A stretch of 64,000 nt of DNA. It comes from Candidatus Saccharimonadota bacterium. GTDB lineage: Bacteria > Patescibacteriota > Saccharimonadia > Saccharimonadales > Saccharimonadaceae. A program made the translations under genes and the position numbers. Where the stretch lies: NCBI GenBank assembly GCA_017531585.1, contig JAFXKT010000001.1:392241-456240 (forward strand), read 5' to 3'. Under the pieces are notes generated by a model. The model was not told the origin of the DNA. It saw only the letters and a list, made by a program, of their open reading frames with translations, and made no database searches. Positions 32,421 to 41,352 of the stretch are shown here, piece after piece. Each line of letters opens with the position of its first letter. Position 1 is the first letter of the stretch.

Positions 32421-33686
32421 ATGTCTATTTGTTTTGAGATTCGTGAAGACAAAGAGCTGGCGGTTTGGCAGGGGCTTGGTGGTGCTATAACTGAGGCTAC
32501 GGCCTACAACTTTTCGAAGCTCAGTAAGGCTAAACAAAAGGAGCTTCTCGAGGCTTATTATGGTAAAGATGGCCTGGCTTATAATTGGTGCCGCCTGAGT
32601 ATTGGCAGTAATGATTTTTGCCTTAAATCTTTCGAATATACAAAGAAGAGAGATTTGAGTGATTTCTCGATCGAGCATGACAAGAAGTGGGTGCTTCCGA
32701 TGGTGCAGGAAGCTCTGAAATGCAATAAAGATTTAATCTTTTTGGCTGCGCCTTGGTCACCGCCAAGCTTCATGAAGTTTACTCATGCTTTGCGTTTTGG
32801 CGGACATTTGAAGTTTTGGCGCTATGCAAGATATGTTGAATATCTTTGTAAATGGATTAAAGCCTATGAGAAAGAAGGCGTTAATATTAAATATTTGTCG
32901 CCACAAAATGAGCCACGCGCACGTCAGATTTGGGAATCTTGTGTTTATGGATATAGAGCGCAGAGAAGGTTGGCTTACAAATATCTTGCTAAGTCGCTCG
33001 ATAAATTCGATACAAAACTTTTGCTTTGGGATCATAACAAACAAGAGTTATCTAAGGTGGCGGATAGATTGTTGGATTTAAACGAGCCAAAGATTGCAGG
33101 TATTTGTTATCACTGGTATACGGGAACTTTTGAAGATGAAATGTGGCAGGCTTACAAAGAGCATCGAAATAAGATGTTTGTAAGTTCCGAGATGTGTTGT
33201 GGCTATTCGGTCTATGACAAGAAATCTTGGCAACAAGACGCTAATTTGTATATCGGTGAGCTATTCTCGGATATAAACTGCGGTGCTAGTGCATTTATAG
33301 ATTGGAATATGCTCCTGGATTGGCAGGGTGGCCCAACTTATTGTAGGAATCATGTAAAGAGTCCAGTGATTCTAAATGAGGCGGAAGATGATTTTATTCT
33401 GACACCGATATATAAGGCACTTTTGGAATTTTCGAAACTGTTTCCTGTTGGCAGTCAGGCGGTTCGTTGCGAGAGAATGGGCGAGGAGAATGCGCATTAC
33501 AAAGCATCGCTGCTTCATCCGCATAGGCCAGAAGATGTGGTTATGATTGCCAAGAAAGATAAGAATAAAATTACAGCGATTGCGGCTAACGTTTCGGATA
33601 AAGAGCAGGTTGTAACAATTAGTTATGCAGGCAAGGTTTATAAAGAAGAACTAAAATCAAATCAGATTAAAGAGATAAGTTTTTAA
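32421..33686 (+). CDS. Glycoside hydrolase family 30 (glucosylceramidase-like)
   Basis: A 421-residue TIM-barrel glycosidase. It begins with QGLGGAITEATAYNF, the GH30 hallmark, then APWSPPSFMKF near 112, the acid/base Glu in LSPQNEPRA near 163 and the nucleophile Glu in VSSEMCCG near 254, and ends with a small beta domain. There is no signal peptide, so the enzyme appears cytoplasmic, or is exported by another route. Likely acts on beta-linked glucosides or similar host-derived sugars. Shares an operon with the reductase and MscS genes. Confidence 0.87.
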   Translation: MSICFEIREDKELAVWQGLGGAITEATAYNFSKLSKAKQKELLEAYYGKDGLAYNWCRLSIGSNDFCLKSFEYTKKRDLSDFSIEHDKKWVLPMVQEALKCNKDLIFLAAPWSPPSFMKFTHALRFGGHLKFWRYARYVEYLCKWIKAYEKEGVNIKYLSPQNEPRARQIWESCVYGYRAQRRLAYKYLAKSLDKFDTKLLLWDHNKQELSKVADRLLDLNEPKIAGICYHWYTGTFEDEMWQAYKEHRNKMFVSSEMCCGYSVYDKKSWQQDANLYIGELFSDINCGASAFIDWNMLLDWQGGPTYCRNHVKSPVILNEAEDDFILTPIYKALLEFSKLFPVGSQAVRCERMGEENAHYKASLLHPHRPEDVVMIAKKDKNKITAIAANVSDKEQVVTISYAGKVYKEELKSNQIKEISF

Positions 33687-33694
33687 GGAGAGAT

Positions 33695-34480
33695 ATGAAT
33701 AATTTGTGGGATAGTTTGTGGTTTAGGCGAATCATTTGGTCGGTAGCGGCAGTATTTGTGGCCTGGCTAATTTACGCGATTATTACAAAGATTTTCTCTC
33801 GATATATGAAGCATTTTGGCACTAGGAAGAGCCAGAAAGCGCAAACCTATCTTCGCTTGGTCAAAAGCGTTCTAAGATATGTGCTTCTAGTCTTGGTGTT
33901 CTTTGTAATTTTGCAGATTAACGGAATTAACATTACGTCAGTTGTTGCCGGCGTAGGTGTTTTGGGTGCTGTTTTTGGTCTTGCTTTGCAGGATTCTTTG
34001 AAGGATATTTTCCGTGGTTTTGATATCTTGTCCGACGATTATTATAAGGTTGGCGATGTAATTCGCTTTGGCAATTACGAAGGTCAGGTTTTGGCGATTG
34101 GTCTTAAGACGACTAAGCTTCGCGATATCAATAGCCTTAACGAAGTTTCGATTGCAAACCGCGCAATCGAACATGTTGAAGTGTTGTCCAAGATGATCAA
34201 TATTGACGTACCAATGCCATATGAACTAAGCAAAAAGAAGGCCGAAGAAGTGCTTGGCGAAATGGTAGAAAAAATATCCGCTATCGAAGCAGTAGAGAAG
34301 TGCGAGTATCGGGGCGTTAATAATTTCGGCGATTCTGCAATGAAATACCATATCAAAGTGTTTAGCGCTCCAGTTAACAGGGTGCAGACGCGTCGCGATG
34401 CTCTGAGCATGATTATGGAAGTGTTAGAAGAACGTAAAATTGCCGTGCCATATAACCAGTTGGATGTGCATCAGAAATAG
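33695..34480 (+). CDS. mscS: Small-conductance mechanosensitive channel
   Basis: A 261-residue MscS-type channel: three membrane helices (about 13-33, 50-72, 78-105), the pore helix VVAGVGVLGAVFGLALQDSLKD with its Gly/Ala packing pattern, then the beta domain YKVGDVIRFGNYEGQVLAIG, LNEVSIANRAIEHV and a C-terminal alpha/beta domain. It lets solutes out at moderate membrane tension; mscL elsewhere in the window covers higher tension. AAGGAGAG precedes the ATG. Confidence 0.92.
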   Translation: MNNLWDSLWFRRIIWSVAAVFVAWLIYAIITKIFSRYMKHFGTRKSQKAQTYLRLVKSVLRYVLLVLVFFVILQINGINITSVVAGVGVLGAVFGLALQDSLKDIFRGFDILSDDYYKVGDVIRFGNYEGQVLAIGLKTTKLRDINSLNEVSIANRAIEHVEVLSKMINIDVPMPYELSKKKAEEVLGEMVEKISAIEAVEKCEYRGVNNFGDSAMKYHIKVFSAPVNRVQTRRDALSMIMEVLEERKIAVPYNQLDVHQK

Positions 34481-34483
34481 AAA

Positions 34484-34512
34484 AAGCGCCTCTTTATCGA
34501 GGCGTTTTTAGT
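34484..34512 (+). terminator. mscS terminator
   Basis: AAAGCGCCTC-tttatc-GAGGCGTTTTT. Confidence 0.9.
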
Positions 34513-34623
34513 TTGAGCTTGGAATTCTTTTGCAAGTCTAGGGCGCTTATGCTTTTTACGGTTTTATAATAGCACGAGATGGGCTTTGCTTGTTTGAATC
34601 TTTTGTGGTATAGTAGTCATCAG

Positions 34624-34711
34624 TTGGGTCGCTAGCTCAGTTGCTTTGTCTGAGGCGCGAATGCGCCGAGAAAGATAGAAAACAAGCGCCAGCGCTCTAG
34701 CCAACTGAGAT
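34624..34711 (+). pseudogene. Scrambled copy of the tRNA-Val 5' half
   Basis: The 20 bases at 34624-34643 (ending GCTAGCTCAGTTG) are identical to the start of tRNA-Val at 34731-34750. They are followed by a short hairpin (GGCGC-gaat-GCGCC) and then, at 34691-34709, by the reverse complement of tRNA positions around the D-arm and anticodon stem (AGCGCTCTAGCCAACTGAG). The direct and inverted pieces form an outer stem CTCAGTTG/CAACTGAG. There is no anticodon loop, T-arm or CCA, so it cannot be a functional tRNA. Confidence 0.75.
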
Positions 34712-34732
34712 GTTGGTATTAATAATTTAATT

Positions 34733-34809
34733 GGGTCGCTAGCTCAGTTGGCTAGAGCGCCTCGTTTACACCGAGGAGGTCGGGGGTTCGAGCCCCTCGC
34801 GACCCACCA
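34733..34809 (+). tRNA. tRNA-Val (UAC anticodon)
   Basis: The acceptor GGGTCGC pairs with GCGACCC, discriminator A, CCA encoded. Anticodon stem CCTCG/CGAGG with loop TTTACAC gives TAC. T-loop TTCGAGC. The terminator GCCC-atct-GGGC plus T7 follows at about 34824-34843. Confidence 0.95.
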
Positions 34810-34854
34810 TTTGTATTAGAATCGCCCATCTGGGCGTTTTTTTCATGCAAAAGA

Positions 34855-34886
34855 AAAACCTCCGATTTCGAAAAATCGGAGGTTTT
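34855..34886 (-). terminator. Terminator of the DUF1704 gene
   Basis: AAAACCTCCGATTT pairs with AAATCGGAGGTTTT; lies just after the minus-strand stop. Confidence 0.85.
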
Positions 34887-34892
34887 GTGGAG

Positions 34893-36164
34893 TTAGATTC
34901 TTGCGATAAGCTCTTCGGTAATATTGAGCTTCGGATACATCGGTTCGATGTCGTCGATGTCCTTGCCGATGAGCTTAGAGATGGTTTCGAAGTCGTCGAC
35001 GTAAAGCTTACCGAAGTTTTTAGCACTCGGATGGACCTTGAGGAGCTCAGTTGCCTGAAGGAAGCCTTCGAGGTAACATTTGTCGCCGTACCAAGCGTAA
35101 TTCTTGGGGTTGCGGCAGTTTGTGCAGCCTCTGTAGGTTCTGGAAACGTACTTCCAAGCAGATTGTGCGGCTTTTTCTGGTGCTTCGCCTTTCTTAAGGA
35201 AAGCAGTGTAGATTTCGTAGCCGGTCTCAGCGAAGGTCGCTCCGTTCGTGGCCATGTTTTCTGCGAAAACATACCACGGTTCCGGTGTAGGTGCAGTTTT
35301 TCTGCCACACTCCAATCCTACAGTGATATCGGAGACCTTTGCGAGGCCTTCGGTGAGGATGGAATTGCGGCGAGAAGCCAGGAATCTTGCAAGCTCGATC
35401 GGTGCGCCAAGCTCTCTGCTGAAGAGATGAGCCGTGTTCATATTGTGACGAACATGACATTCGATCTCGTGGCCGACGAGAGCGATTGCTTCACGGAGCT
35501 TTACGGGCTTTCTAGTGGTAGGCACATAAACCATTCCGCCTGTCATTTTGGTTTCAACAGTAATGTTCTGGTAATCTGTGCCAGTCTTTACAACCCAGCC
35601 GTCACTAGCGAAGCCATACTGCTGGAGTGCATCGGAGAAGAGGATTGCAAGTTCGCCTGGTCCGAGCATGGTTTCTTCGGCCTTCTTGATCTGGTCTTCG
35701 GAAAGCTTGCAATCGATATGGAATCCCTGAAGCAGGTCTTCGCCGTCGATGATTGCTTTTGCTTTTCTGACGAGACGGGTATCGAAGTGGCCAAGATGTG
35801 CACGGACGAGTCTCATGGATTCCTCGTCATCCTTTGCCTCAATGCTTTTGGCGAGATTGACGAAGATAATGAGCTTGTCGACACCTTCGCTGATAGCCTG
35901 TTTGATGAATATGTCGCTGGCGTTCTCTTCGGGGAGCTCATCGATCTTAGATTTGAGGAGGCTAAGCTCGTCCCCGTATCCGATGATCTTGAGCGGGTTG
36001 TACTCGAATTTGGGATTGTAGGCCAGATTCTTTACGACACTGTCGCACCACTTCTGGCGTTCCTCTTCGAGGTTGGTTGCCTTGATCAGCGAAAGTACGC
36101 TGATCGCGTCGTTGAGCTTTCTGAGAAGCTCGAGAGTAGCGAAAAGGTCCTGAGACATTTTCAT
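34893..36164 (-). CDS. DUF1704 / QEGLA-type putative metallopeptidase
   Basis: A 423-residue soluble protein with the DUF1704 (tyrosine catabolism/flavohaemoglobin expression-modulating, MATCAP-like) pattern. The HExxxH zinc motif is VGHEIECHV near 258, followed by ASRRNSILTEGLAK, where the LTEGLA segment holds the third ligand Glu. Related eukaryotic enzymes are tyrosine carboxypeptidases; the bacterial target is unknown. AGGAG lies eight bases before the ATG at 36164 (MKMSQDL). It has a consensus promoter and codons rich in ATC, GAC, AAG and CTC, unlike thrS next door. A 440-codon open frame on the opposite strand is its shadow. Confidence 0.82.
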   Translation of the reverse strand: MKMSQDLFATLELLRKLNDAISVLSLIKATNLEEERQKWCDSVVKNLAYNPKFEYNPLKIIGYGDELSLLKSKIDELPEENASDIFIKQAISEGVDKLIIFVNLAKSIEAKDDEESMRLVRAHLGHFDTRLVRKAKAIIDGEDLLQGFHIDCKLSEDQIKKAEETMLGPGELAILFSDALQQYGFASDGWVVKTGTDYQNITVETKMTGGMVYVPTTRKPVKLREAIALVGHEIECHVRHNMNTAHLFSRELGAPIELARFLASRRNSILTEGLAKVSDITVGLECGRKTAPTPEPWYVFAENMATNGATFAETGYEIYTAFLKKGEAPEKAAQSAWKYVSRTYRGCTNCRNPKNYAWYGDKCYLEGFLQATELLKVHPSAKNFGKLYVDDFETISKLIGKDIDDIEPMYPKLNITEELIARI

Positions 36165-36217
36165 TAAATCAACTCCTAAAGTACAAAATTTCACACCCGT
36201 AGATGCGATTCGTTTAT

Positions 36218-36246
36218 ATTATACCATATTTTAATTAAAAATGCAA
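36218..36246 (-). promoter_or_regulatory. Promoter of the DUF1704 gene
   Basis: On the minus strand TTGCAT (36241-36246) and TATAAT (36218-36223) are 17 bp apart. Confidence 0.75.
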
Positions 36247-36332
36247 GCATTTTAAGGGGTGAGAGGGTTTGGCAAGAGTGTCTAAAAGTGGTAAAATAAA
36301 TAGGTATTATTTAACTAAACGAAAGGGCAGCG

Positions 36333-38081
36333 ATGTCAGAAAACAATATAGAAACTATGCGTCATTCGCTCAGCCATGTAATGGCCGCGGCGATTAAGAA
36401 TCTTTATGCTGCCACAACAACAGTCAAGTTTGGTATTGGACCTGCAATCGATAACGGTTTTTACTATGATATTGACTTTGGCGATCTTAAAGTGACTGAT
36501 GCAGACCTTCCGAAAATTGAGAAGGAAATGCGCAAGATTATCAAGGCTAAGCTTCCAATTGTCCGTAGCGAGAAATCTCGTGATGAGGCTTTGGCTTGGG
36601 CGCGTGAAGGTAAGCAGAAATACAAAGTAGAAATTATCGAAGAGCTTCCAGCAGACGAGACCATTTCTTTCTATACTCTTGGCGATTTCGAAGATCTTTG
36701 CCGTGGTTCTCATGTTGAAGATACGAGCAAGGTTGGTGCCTTCAAGCTAGACAAGATTGCTGGCGCTTACTGGCGTGGTGATGAGAAGCGCGAAATGCTA
36801 ACTCGTATTTATGGTCTTGCTTTCGAAACTCAGGAAGAGCTAGAAGCTTACGAGAAGAAACAGGAAGAAGCAAAGGCTCGCGATCATCGCAAACTTGGTA
36901 AGGAACTCGATTTGTTCTGCTTCTCGGATTTGGTTGGTTCTGGTCTTCCAATGTTTACGCCTCGCGGTACGATTCTTCGTGATATTTTGAACGATTTTGC
37001 TCAGAGCTATCGTATTAAGAATGGTTACCAGAAGGTTACGATTCCTCATATTGCCTTGGTTGATCTATATAAGACCTCTGGTCACTACGAGAAGTTCCCA
37101 GAAATGCTTCAGTTTGTAAGTCAGGAATCTGGTGATCATCTTGCAATGAAGCCAGTTAACTGCCCTCATCATTCTCAGATTTTTGCTTCACGTCCACGCT
37201 CTTACAAAGAGATGCCAGTTAAGTTCCTTGAGACTACGATGGTTTATCGCGATGAGCGCAAGGGTGAGCTTGGCGGTTTGAGCCGTGTCCGTTCGATTAC
37301 TCAGGACGACTCGCATGTCTTCTGTACAGAAGATCAGATTGGCCAGATCTTTGGCGAACTTATCGCTTCCGCTCAGGATCTCTACGAACGCATTGGTATG
37401 GATTTGAAGCTTCGTCTTAGCTTTCGCGATGATGGCGATGGTTACACTGGTACGACTGAGATGTGGGAGAAGGCGCAGAATGCTATTCAGGCAATGGCCG
37501 ACGAACACAAGATTGAATATTTCATTGGTATTGGTGAGGCTGCAATGTATGGTCCAAAGATGGACTTCATGGCTACGGATGCCTTGGGACGCGAATGGCA
37601 GGTCGCAACAGTTCAGCTAGATTACGCAACGCCAGCTCGCTTTGGTCTTGAATATGTTGCTGAAGATGGTTCCAAGAAGACTCCAGTCATGGTTCACTGT
37701 GCCTTGGTTGGTTCGATTGAGCGCTTCATGTCCGTCCTAATTGAGCATACTGCAGGTTGGTTCCCATTCTGGATGGCTCCAGAACAGGTTCGCGTTCTAA
37801 CTTTGAACGATACGGTTGCAGATTATGCAGAGAGAGTGAAGGCAATTCTTGAAGATACAGAATTGAACGAGCCATTAGAGCATCGTAAGATTCGCTATAC
37901 CATCGACGATCGCAACGAGAGCCTTGGCAAGAAGATTCGCGAAGCTACAAAGATGAAGATTCCTTGCGTCTTGATTGTAGGTCCAAAAGATGCTGAAGCC
38001 GAAGAAGTGTCTGTCCGCCTCCGCGATAAAGAAGAGAAGATCAAACTTAAAGACCTTAAAGAATATCTGATTAAGCTTTAA
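36333..38081 (+). CDS. thrS: Threonyl-tRNA synthetase lacking the TGS domain
   Basis: Class II synthetase charging tRNA-Thr. The 582-residue chain starts directly at the second N-terminal (editing, SAD-like) domain with MRHSLSHVMAAAIKNLY, so the about 60-residue TGS domain of E. coli ThrRS is absent. RGSHV holds editing-site residues; the catalytic core has the zinc ligand Cys in MKPVNCPHH near 278, motif 2 YRDERKGELGGLSRVR, and motif 3 GSIERFMSVLIEH; an anticodon-binding domain ends the protein. GAAAGGG precedes the ATG. Confidence 0.95.
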   Translation: MSENNIETMRHSLSHVMAAAIKNLYAATTTVKFGIGPAIDNGFYYDIDFGDLKVTDADLPKIEKEMRKIIKAKLPIVRSEKSRDEALAWAREGKQKYKVEIIEELPADETISFYTLGDFEDLCRGSHVEDTSKVGAFKLDKIAGAYWRGDEKREMLTRIYGLAFETQEELEAYEKKQEEAKARDHRKLGKELDLFCFSDLVGSGLPMFTPRGTILRDILNDFAQSYRIKNGYQKVTIPHIALVDLYKTSGHYEKFPEMLQFVSQESGDHLAMKPVNCPHHSQIFASRPRSYKEMPVKFLETTMVYRDERKGELGGLSRVRSITQDDSHVFCTEDQIGQIFGELIASAQDLYERIGMDLKLRLSFRDDGDGYTGTTEMWEKAQNAIQAMADEHKIEYFIGIGEAAMYGPKMDFMATDALGREWQVATVQLDYATPARFGLEYVAEDGSKKTPVMVHCALVGSIERFMSVLIEHTAGWFPFWMAPEQVRVLTLNDTVADYAERVKAILEDTELNEPLEHRKIRYTIDDRNESLGKKIREATKMKIPCVLIVGPKDAEAEEVSVRLRDKEEKIKLKDLKEYLIKL

Positions 38082-38087
38082 GATGAT

Positions 38088-38114
38088 TAGCCGCTCGAAA
38101 GGGCGGCTTTTTGT
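38088..38114 (+). terminator. thrS terminator
   Basis: AGCCGC-tcgaaa-GGGCGGCTTTTT. Confidence 0.88.
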
Positions 38115-38161
38115 TTTTTTGTTTAAAACGTTTATGCTAAAATCTATTCAGAAGGAGAGAA

Positions 38162-39166
38162 ATGGAAAATAATATATCAAATACTAGTGCTCCTGTTTCT
38201 AATTATCAGGGTGGCACAAAGAAGAAATCTTCAATTTTAACTATTGTATTTTTGCTTACGACACTTGGTTTTGGCGGTGCGTTTGCTTGGGCCATGCTCA
38301 AAGACAGTGGTAATAAAGGCGGAGAGAAGAGTTCGGCGGATGTTGCTAATCAGCAAGTAAGTACTATTTCTCAAGAGCAACTAGAGAATCCAACTGAAGG
38401 CACGGTTGCAGAGGTGGTATCCGATTTTAATACGGATCAAGAAGTTCGTAGATTGGTGCGCGAAATCAAAGCGGCAGCTTCCGGGTATGTTTATACGATT
38501 GATTCTAGCTATGATGACGGCGTAAATGTTTTTGGTAACGACTACCTTTCAAAGACAAGTAAATCTTATGGTATTAGATCTTATAATCAAATTAGAGATA
38601 TGGGCGTAGCGGCCGGTTCGTCTGCAATCGATTATCTAAGAAGTAGTATTATTAGTGTTTTGACAGATAATGGTTTTACGAAGAACGATAGTTATGCTAC
38701 TGCTATGCAAAGGCCGCTAGAAGATGACGGTGGCACTACTGGCTATTATACGAAAGGCGATTTAGTTTGTTACTTTACGACAGGCGATAATTGGTTCAAT
38801 ATTAACTGCGCAAGCACGAAGTGGTTTACGGCTGAAGATAAAGCTTTTGCTGATGCAGTAAATAAGGCAAGAGGCTACAACAAGGACTATTATATTAGTG
38901 CTAATACCAATGCGATTACGACTACAAAAGATGGAAAGTATGAGAAGGCTGAAGTTTCGGTATTCCCATCTGGTACGACTGTTGGTGGTTTTGTAGACTT
39001 ATATTATCGTAAGGTTGATGGCGGCGAGTGGACTTATATCACAGGCACTCAAGGCGCGCCTAGTTGTGACGAATTTAGCGAAGAAGCCGCAGAAGCATAT
39101 AAAGGAACGCTTTGCTCTTATCAGGACGAAAATGGTGAGTGGGGCAGTAAGTATTTAGGCAAATAA
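38162..39166 (+). CDS. Membrane-anchored surface protein of unknown function
   Basis: A 334-residue protein not assigned to a family. A Ser/Asn-rich cytoplasmic head of about 25 residues, one membrane helix at 26-46 (ILTIVFLLTTLGFGGAFAWAM), a low-complexity linker, and a Tyr/Ser/Asp-rich outside domain of about 230 residues with four Cys near its end and middle (VCYF, NINCAS, APSCDEF, TLCSYQ), possibly two disulfides. AGAAGGAGAG precedes the ATG. Monocistronic with own terminator. Confidence 0.72.
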   Translation: MENNISNTSAPVSNYQGGTKKKSSILTIVFLLTTLGFGGAFAWAMLKDSGNKGGEKSSADVANQQVSTISQEQLENPTEGTVAEVVSDFNTDQEVRRLVREIKAAASGYVYTIDSSYDDGVNVFGNDYLSKTSKSYGIRSYNQIRDMGVAAGSSAIDYLRSSIISVLTDNGFTKNDSYATAMQRPLEDDGGTTGYYTKGDLVCYFTTGDNWFNINCASTKWFTAEDKAFADAVNKARGYNKDYYISANTNAITTTKDGKYEKAEVSVFPSGTTVGGFVDLYYRKVDGGEWTYITGTQGAPSCDEFSEEAAEAYKGTLCSYQDENGEWGSKYLGK

Positions 39167-39181
39167 TAGATAAATTACAAG

Positions 39182-39211
39182 AAGCTCCCCTAGGTGGGGA
39201 GCTTCTTTTTG
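39182..39211 (+). terminator. Terminator of the surface protein gene
   Basis: AGAAGCTCCCC-taggt-GGGGAGCTTCTTTTT. Confidence 0.92.
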
Positions 39212-39226
39212 TTGTAGAATGAAATA

Positions 39227-41233
39227 ATGGATATCTTGAAGGGACTGAATAAGGCACAGCAGGAGGCGGTCGAGACGATGTCTGGGCCAGTGCTTATTTT
39301 GGCTGGTGCTGGTAGTGGTAAGACTAAGACTTTGACACATCGCATTGCGAACCTGATTACAAATGGCGTACATCCAAATGAGATCTTGGCTTTGACCTTT
39401 ACGAACAAGGCAGCAAAGGAGATGCGCGAGCGTTTGGCAAAGCTTCTAGATATGCCAAACAACTTCAGCTTTATGCCTTGGATGGGTACTTTTCACTCAA
39501 TTTGTGTAAAGATTTTACGTATCGAGGCGGTAAATGTCGGTCTGGATAAGAACTTTGTTATTTATGATTCGGATGACAGATTAACGCTTATTAAGCACTC
39601 AATGAAAGAGCTTAATATTAGCGACAAGAATCTAAAGCCTAAGGCAGTAGAGTCTGCGATTTCGAATGCAAAGAACGAGGGTAAGGGTCCTGACGAGTAT
39701 GCTTCCGAGGCTATCTATCCGCAACAAAAACAGATTGCCGAAATTTATGAGCGTTACGAAGACAAGCGTTTGAAATCCAATGCCGTAGATTTTGATGACC
39801 TGCTTCTAGACGTGGCGAAATTATTTAAACAGCGCAAAGATATCCGCGAGAAGTGGAGTAAAAAGTTTAAACATATCTTGATCGACGAGTATCAGGATAC
39901 GAACCATATTCAGTATTCTCTAGTAAAAATGCTCGTAAACGAAGAGCGTAATATCTGTTGTGTCGGCGATGACTGGCAGTCAATTTATTCTTGGCGCGGT
40001 GCGGATTTTACAAATATTTTGAACTTTGAAAGGGATTTTCCTGGAGCCAAGGTGATAAAACTTGAGCAGAACTATCGTTCGACGCAGAACATTCTTGATG
40101 CAGCGCAAAAGATTATTACAAAAAATACTCAGCGTTCAGATAAGGAGCTATTCACTGAACTAGGGAAGGGTGCGCCAGTCGAGATTCATGGTGCGCGCGA
40201 TGAACAAGACGAGGCTGGTTGGGTGGCGCGCCAAATTAAGGTTCAGAGCACGACCGGCGGTCGCTCGCTGTCTGATTTTGCCGTGCTTTACCGTACGAAT
40301 GCTCAGTCGCAGGCTTTCGAAAAAGCTTTCATTGAAAACCGAATTCCATACAAATTGGTTGGCGGCGTTAGATTCTACGATCGTAAGGAAATCAAGGATA
40401 TCTTGGCATACCTACACCTTATTGTTAATCCGACAGACGAAGTATCGTTCAGTCGCGTAATTAATGTTCCGACGCGTGGAATTGGTGCCGTATCTTTGCA
40501 GAGAATCATGGATGGCGAGATTGATAACTTGTCTCCAAAAATTAAGCGCGCCTACGAGGGTTTTATGGCCTTATTACAAGATTTTAGATTGAAGGCTGCT
40601 TCTGGGCTTAATCCGGCGGATCTTATTGAGCAGTTACTACAAAAGATCGGCTATCGTGATTATCTAAATGACGGTGATAAGCTCAAAGCAGAGGAGCGCA
40701 ATGAGAACTTGACGGTCTTGGTTGGTGAAGCGGGCGCATATAATTCTCTTGATGAGTTTTTGGCCGATGCAGCGCTAATGTCTTCGGCAGACGAAGCAGC
40801 TGGCGACGAAGCTGTAACTCTTATGACTTTACATGCAGCTAAGGGATTGGAATTCCCAGTAGTATTCTTGGTTGGTATGGAAGAGGGCTTACTTCCTCAT
40901 GTTCGCTCGATGGATGAATCGGCTGAAGATGTCGAGGAAGAGCGTCGCTTGACCTATGTAGGCATGACGCGTGCTATGCAGCAGCTATATATTACCTATG
41001 CACAATCTCGCTTTATGTATGGCGGTAGAAGCTATAACTTCCCATCAAGGTTCTTGAATGACCTAGGATACAATCCATATGGCTCAAAGAGTGGATTCGG
41101 CGATTTTGACGATGACGATGACTTTGGCGAGGATGATTTTAAAGATACGGACGGCGATGGCTTTACGGATGACTCTTATTCTGATGGATGGGATTCGGAT
41201 CCGTTTCCAGATGACGGACCAATATACGAATAA
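39227..41233 (+). CDS. UvrD/PcrA/Rep-type DNA helicase
   Basis: Superfamily 1A 3'-5' helicase for repair and replication restart. LNKAQQEAV opens motif Q, then Walker A LAGAGSGKTKTL near 28, motif II DEYQDTN near 223, motif III GDDWQSIYSWRGA, motif IV NYRST, motif V LMTLHAAKGLEF near 530 and motif VI EERRLTYVGMTRA. At 668 residues it is slightly short. The C-terminal 45 residues are an extremely Asp-rich tail in place of the usual Tudor-like domain. TAGAAT lies six bases before the ATG, so likely leaderless. Confidence 0.93.
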   Translation: MDILKGLNKAQQEAVETMSGPVLILAGAGSGKTKTLTHRIANLITNGVHPNEILALTFTNKAAKEMRERLAKLLDMPNNFSFMPWMGTFHSICVKILRIEAVNVGLDKNFVIYDSDDRLTLIKHSMKELNISDKNLKPKAVESAISNAKNEGKGPDEYASEAIYPQQKQIAEIYERYEDKRLKSNAVDFDDLLLDVAKLFKQRKDIREKWSKKFKHILIDEYQDTNHIQYSLVKMLVNEERNICCVGDDWQSIYSWRGADFTNILNFERDFPGAKVIKLEQNYRSTQNILDAAQKIITKNTQRSDKELFTELGKGAPVEIHGARDEQDEAGWVARQIKVQSTTGGRSLSDFAVLYRTNAQSQAFEKAFIENRIPYKLVGGVRFYDRKEIKDILAYLHLIVNPTDEVSFSRVINVPTRGIGAVSLQRIMDGEIDNLSPKIKRAYEGFMALLQDFRLKAASGLNPADLIEQLLQKIGYRDYLNDGDKLKAEERNENLTVLVGEAGAYNSLDEFLADAALMSSADEAAGDEAVTLMTLHAAKGLEFPVVFLVGMEEGLLPHVRSMDESAEDVEEERRLTYVGMTRAMQQLYITYAQSRFMYGGRSYNFPSRFLNDLGYNPYGSKSGFGDFDDDDDFGEDDFKDTDGDGFTDDSYSDGWDSDPFPDDGPIYE

Positions 41234-41248
41234 ACAGGGGTGAATCTC

Positions 41249-41277
41249 TTGATAAGCGTGGCTTTTTATGTTAGAAT
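41249..41277 (+). promoter_or_regulatory. rpsF operon promoter
   Basis: TTGATA (41249-41254) and TAGAAT (41272-41277) spaced 17 bp. Confidence 0.7.
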
Positions 41278-41295
41278 AGAAACATATATTAGCTC

Positions 41296-41334
41296 AGCGA
41301 AAGACAGTTTTGTCAAAAACATTGTGCTTTCGCT
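41296..41334 (+). promoter_or_regulatory. rpsF leader hairpin
   Basis: AGCGAAAG pairs with CTTTCGCT, extended by ACA/TGT, around GTTTTGTCAAAAAC. It may be the autoregulatory site of the S6-S18 operon. The 3' part recurs in the leader of the pilin gene (28565-28595). Confidence 0.5.
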
Positions 41335-41352
41335 TTAACCAAAGGAGTGTTC

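Noticed and set aside
34845..36167. 440-codon open frame on the plus strand opposite the DUF1704 gene
   Set aside because: The minus-strand protein has the HExxxH peptidase motif, SD, promoter and terminator; the plus frame has none and low-complexity Cys/Leu/Phe-rich translation.
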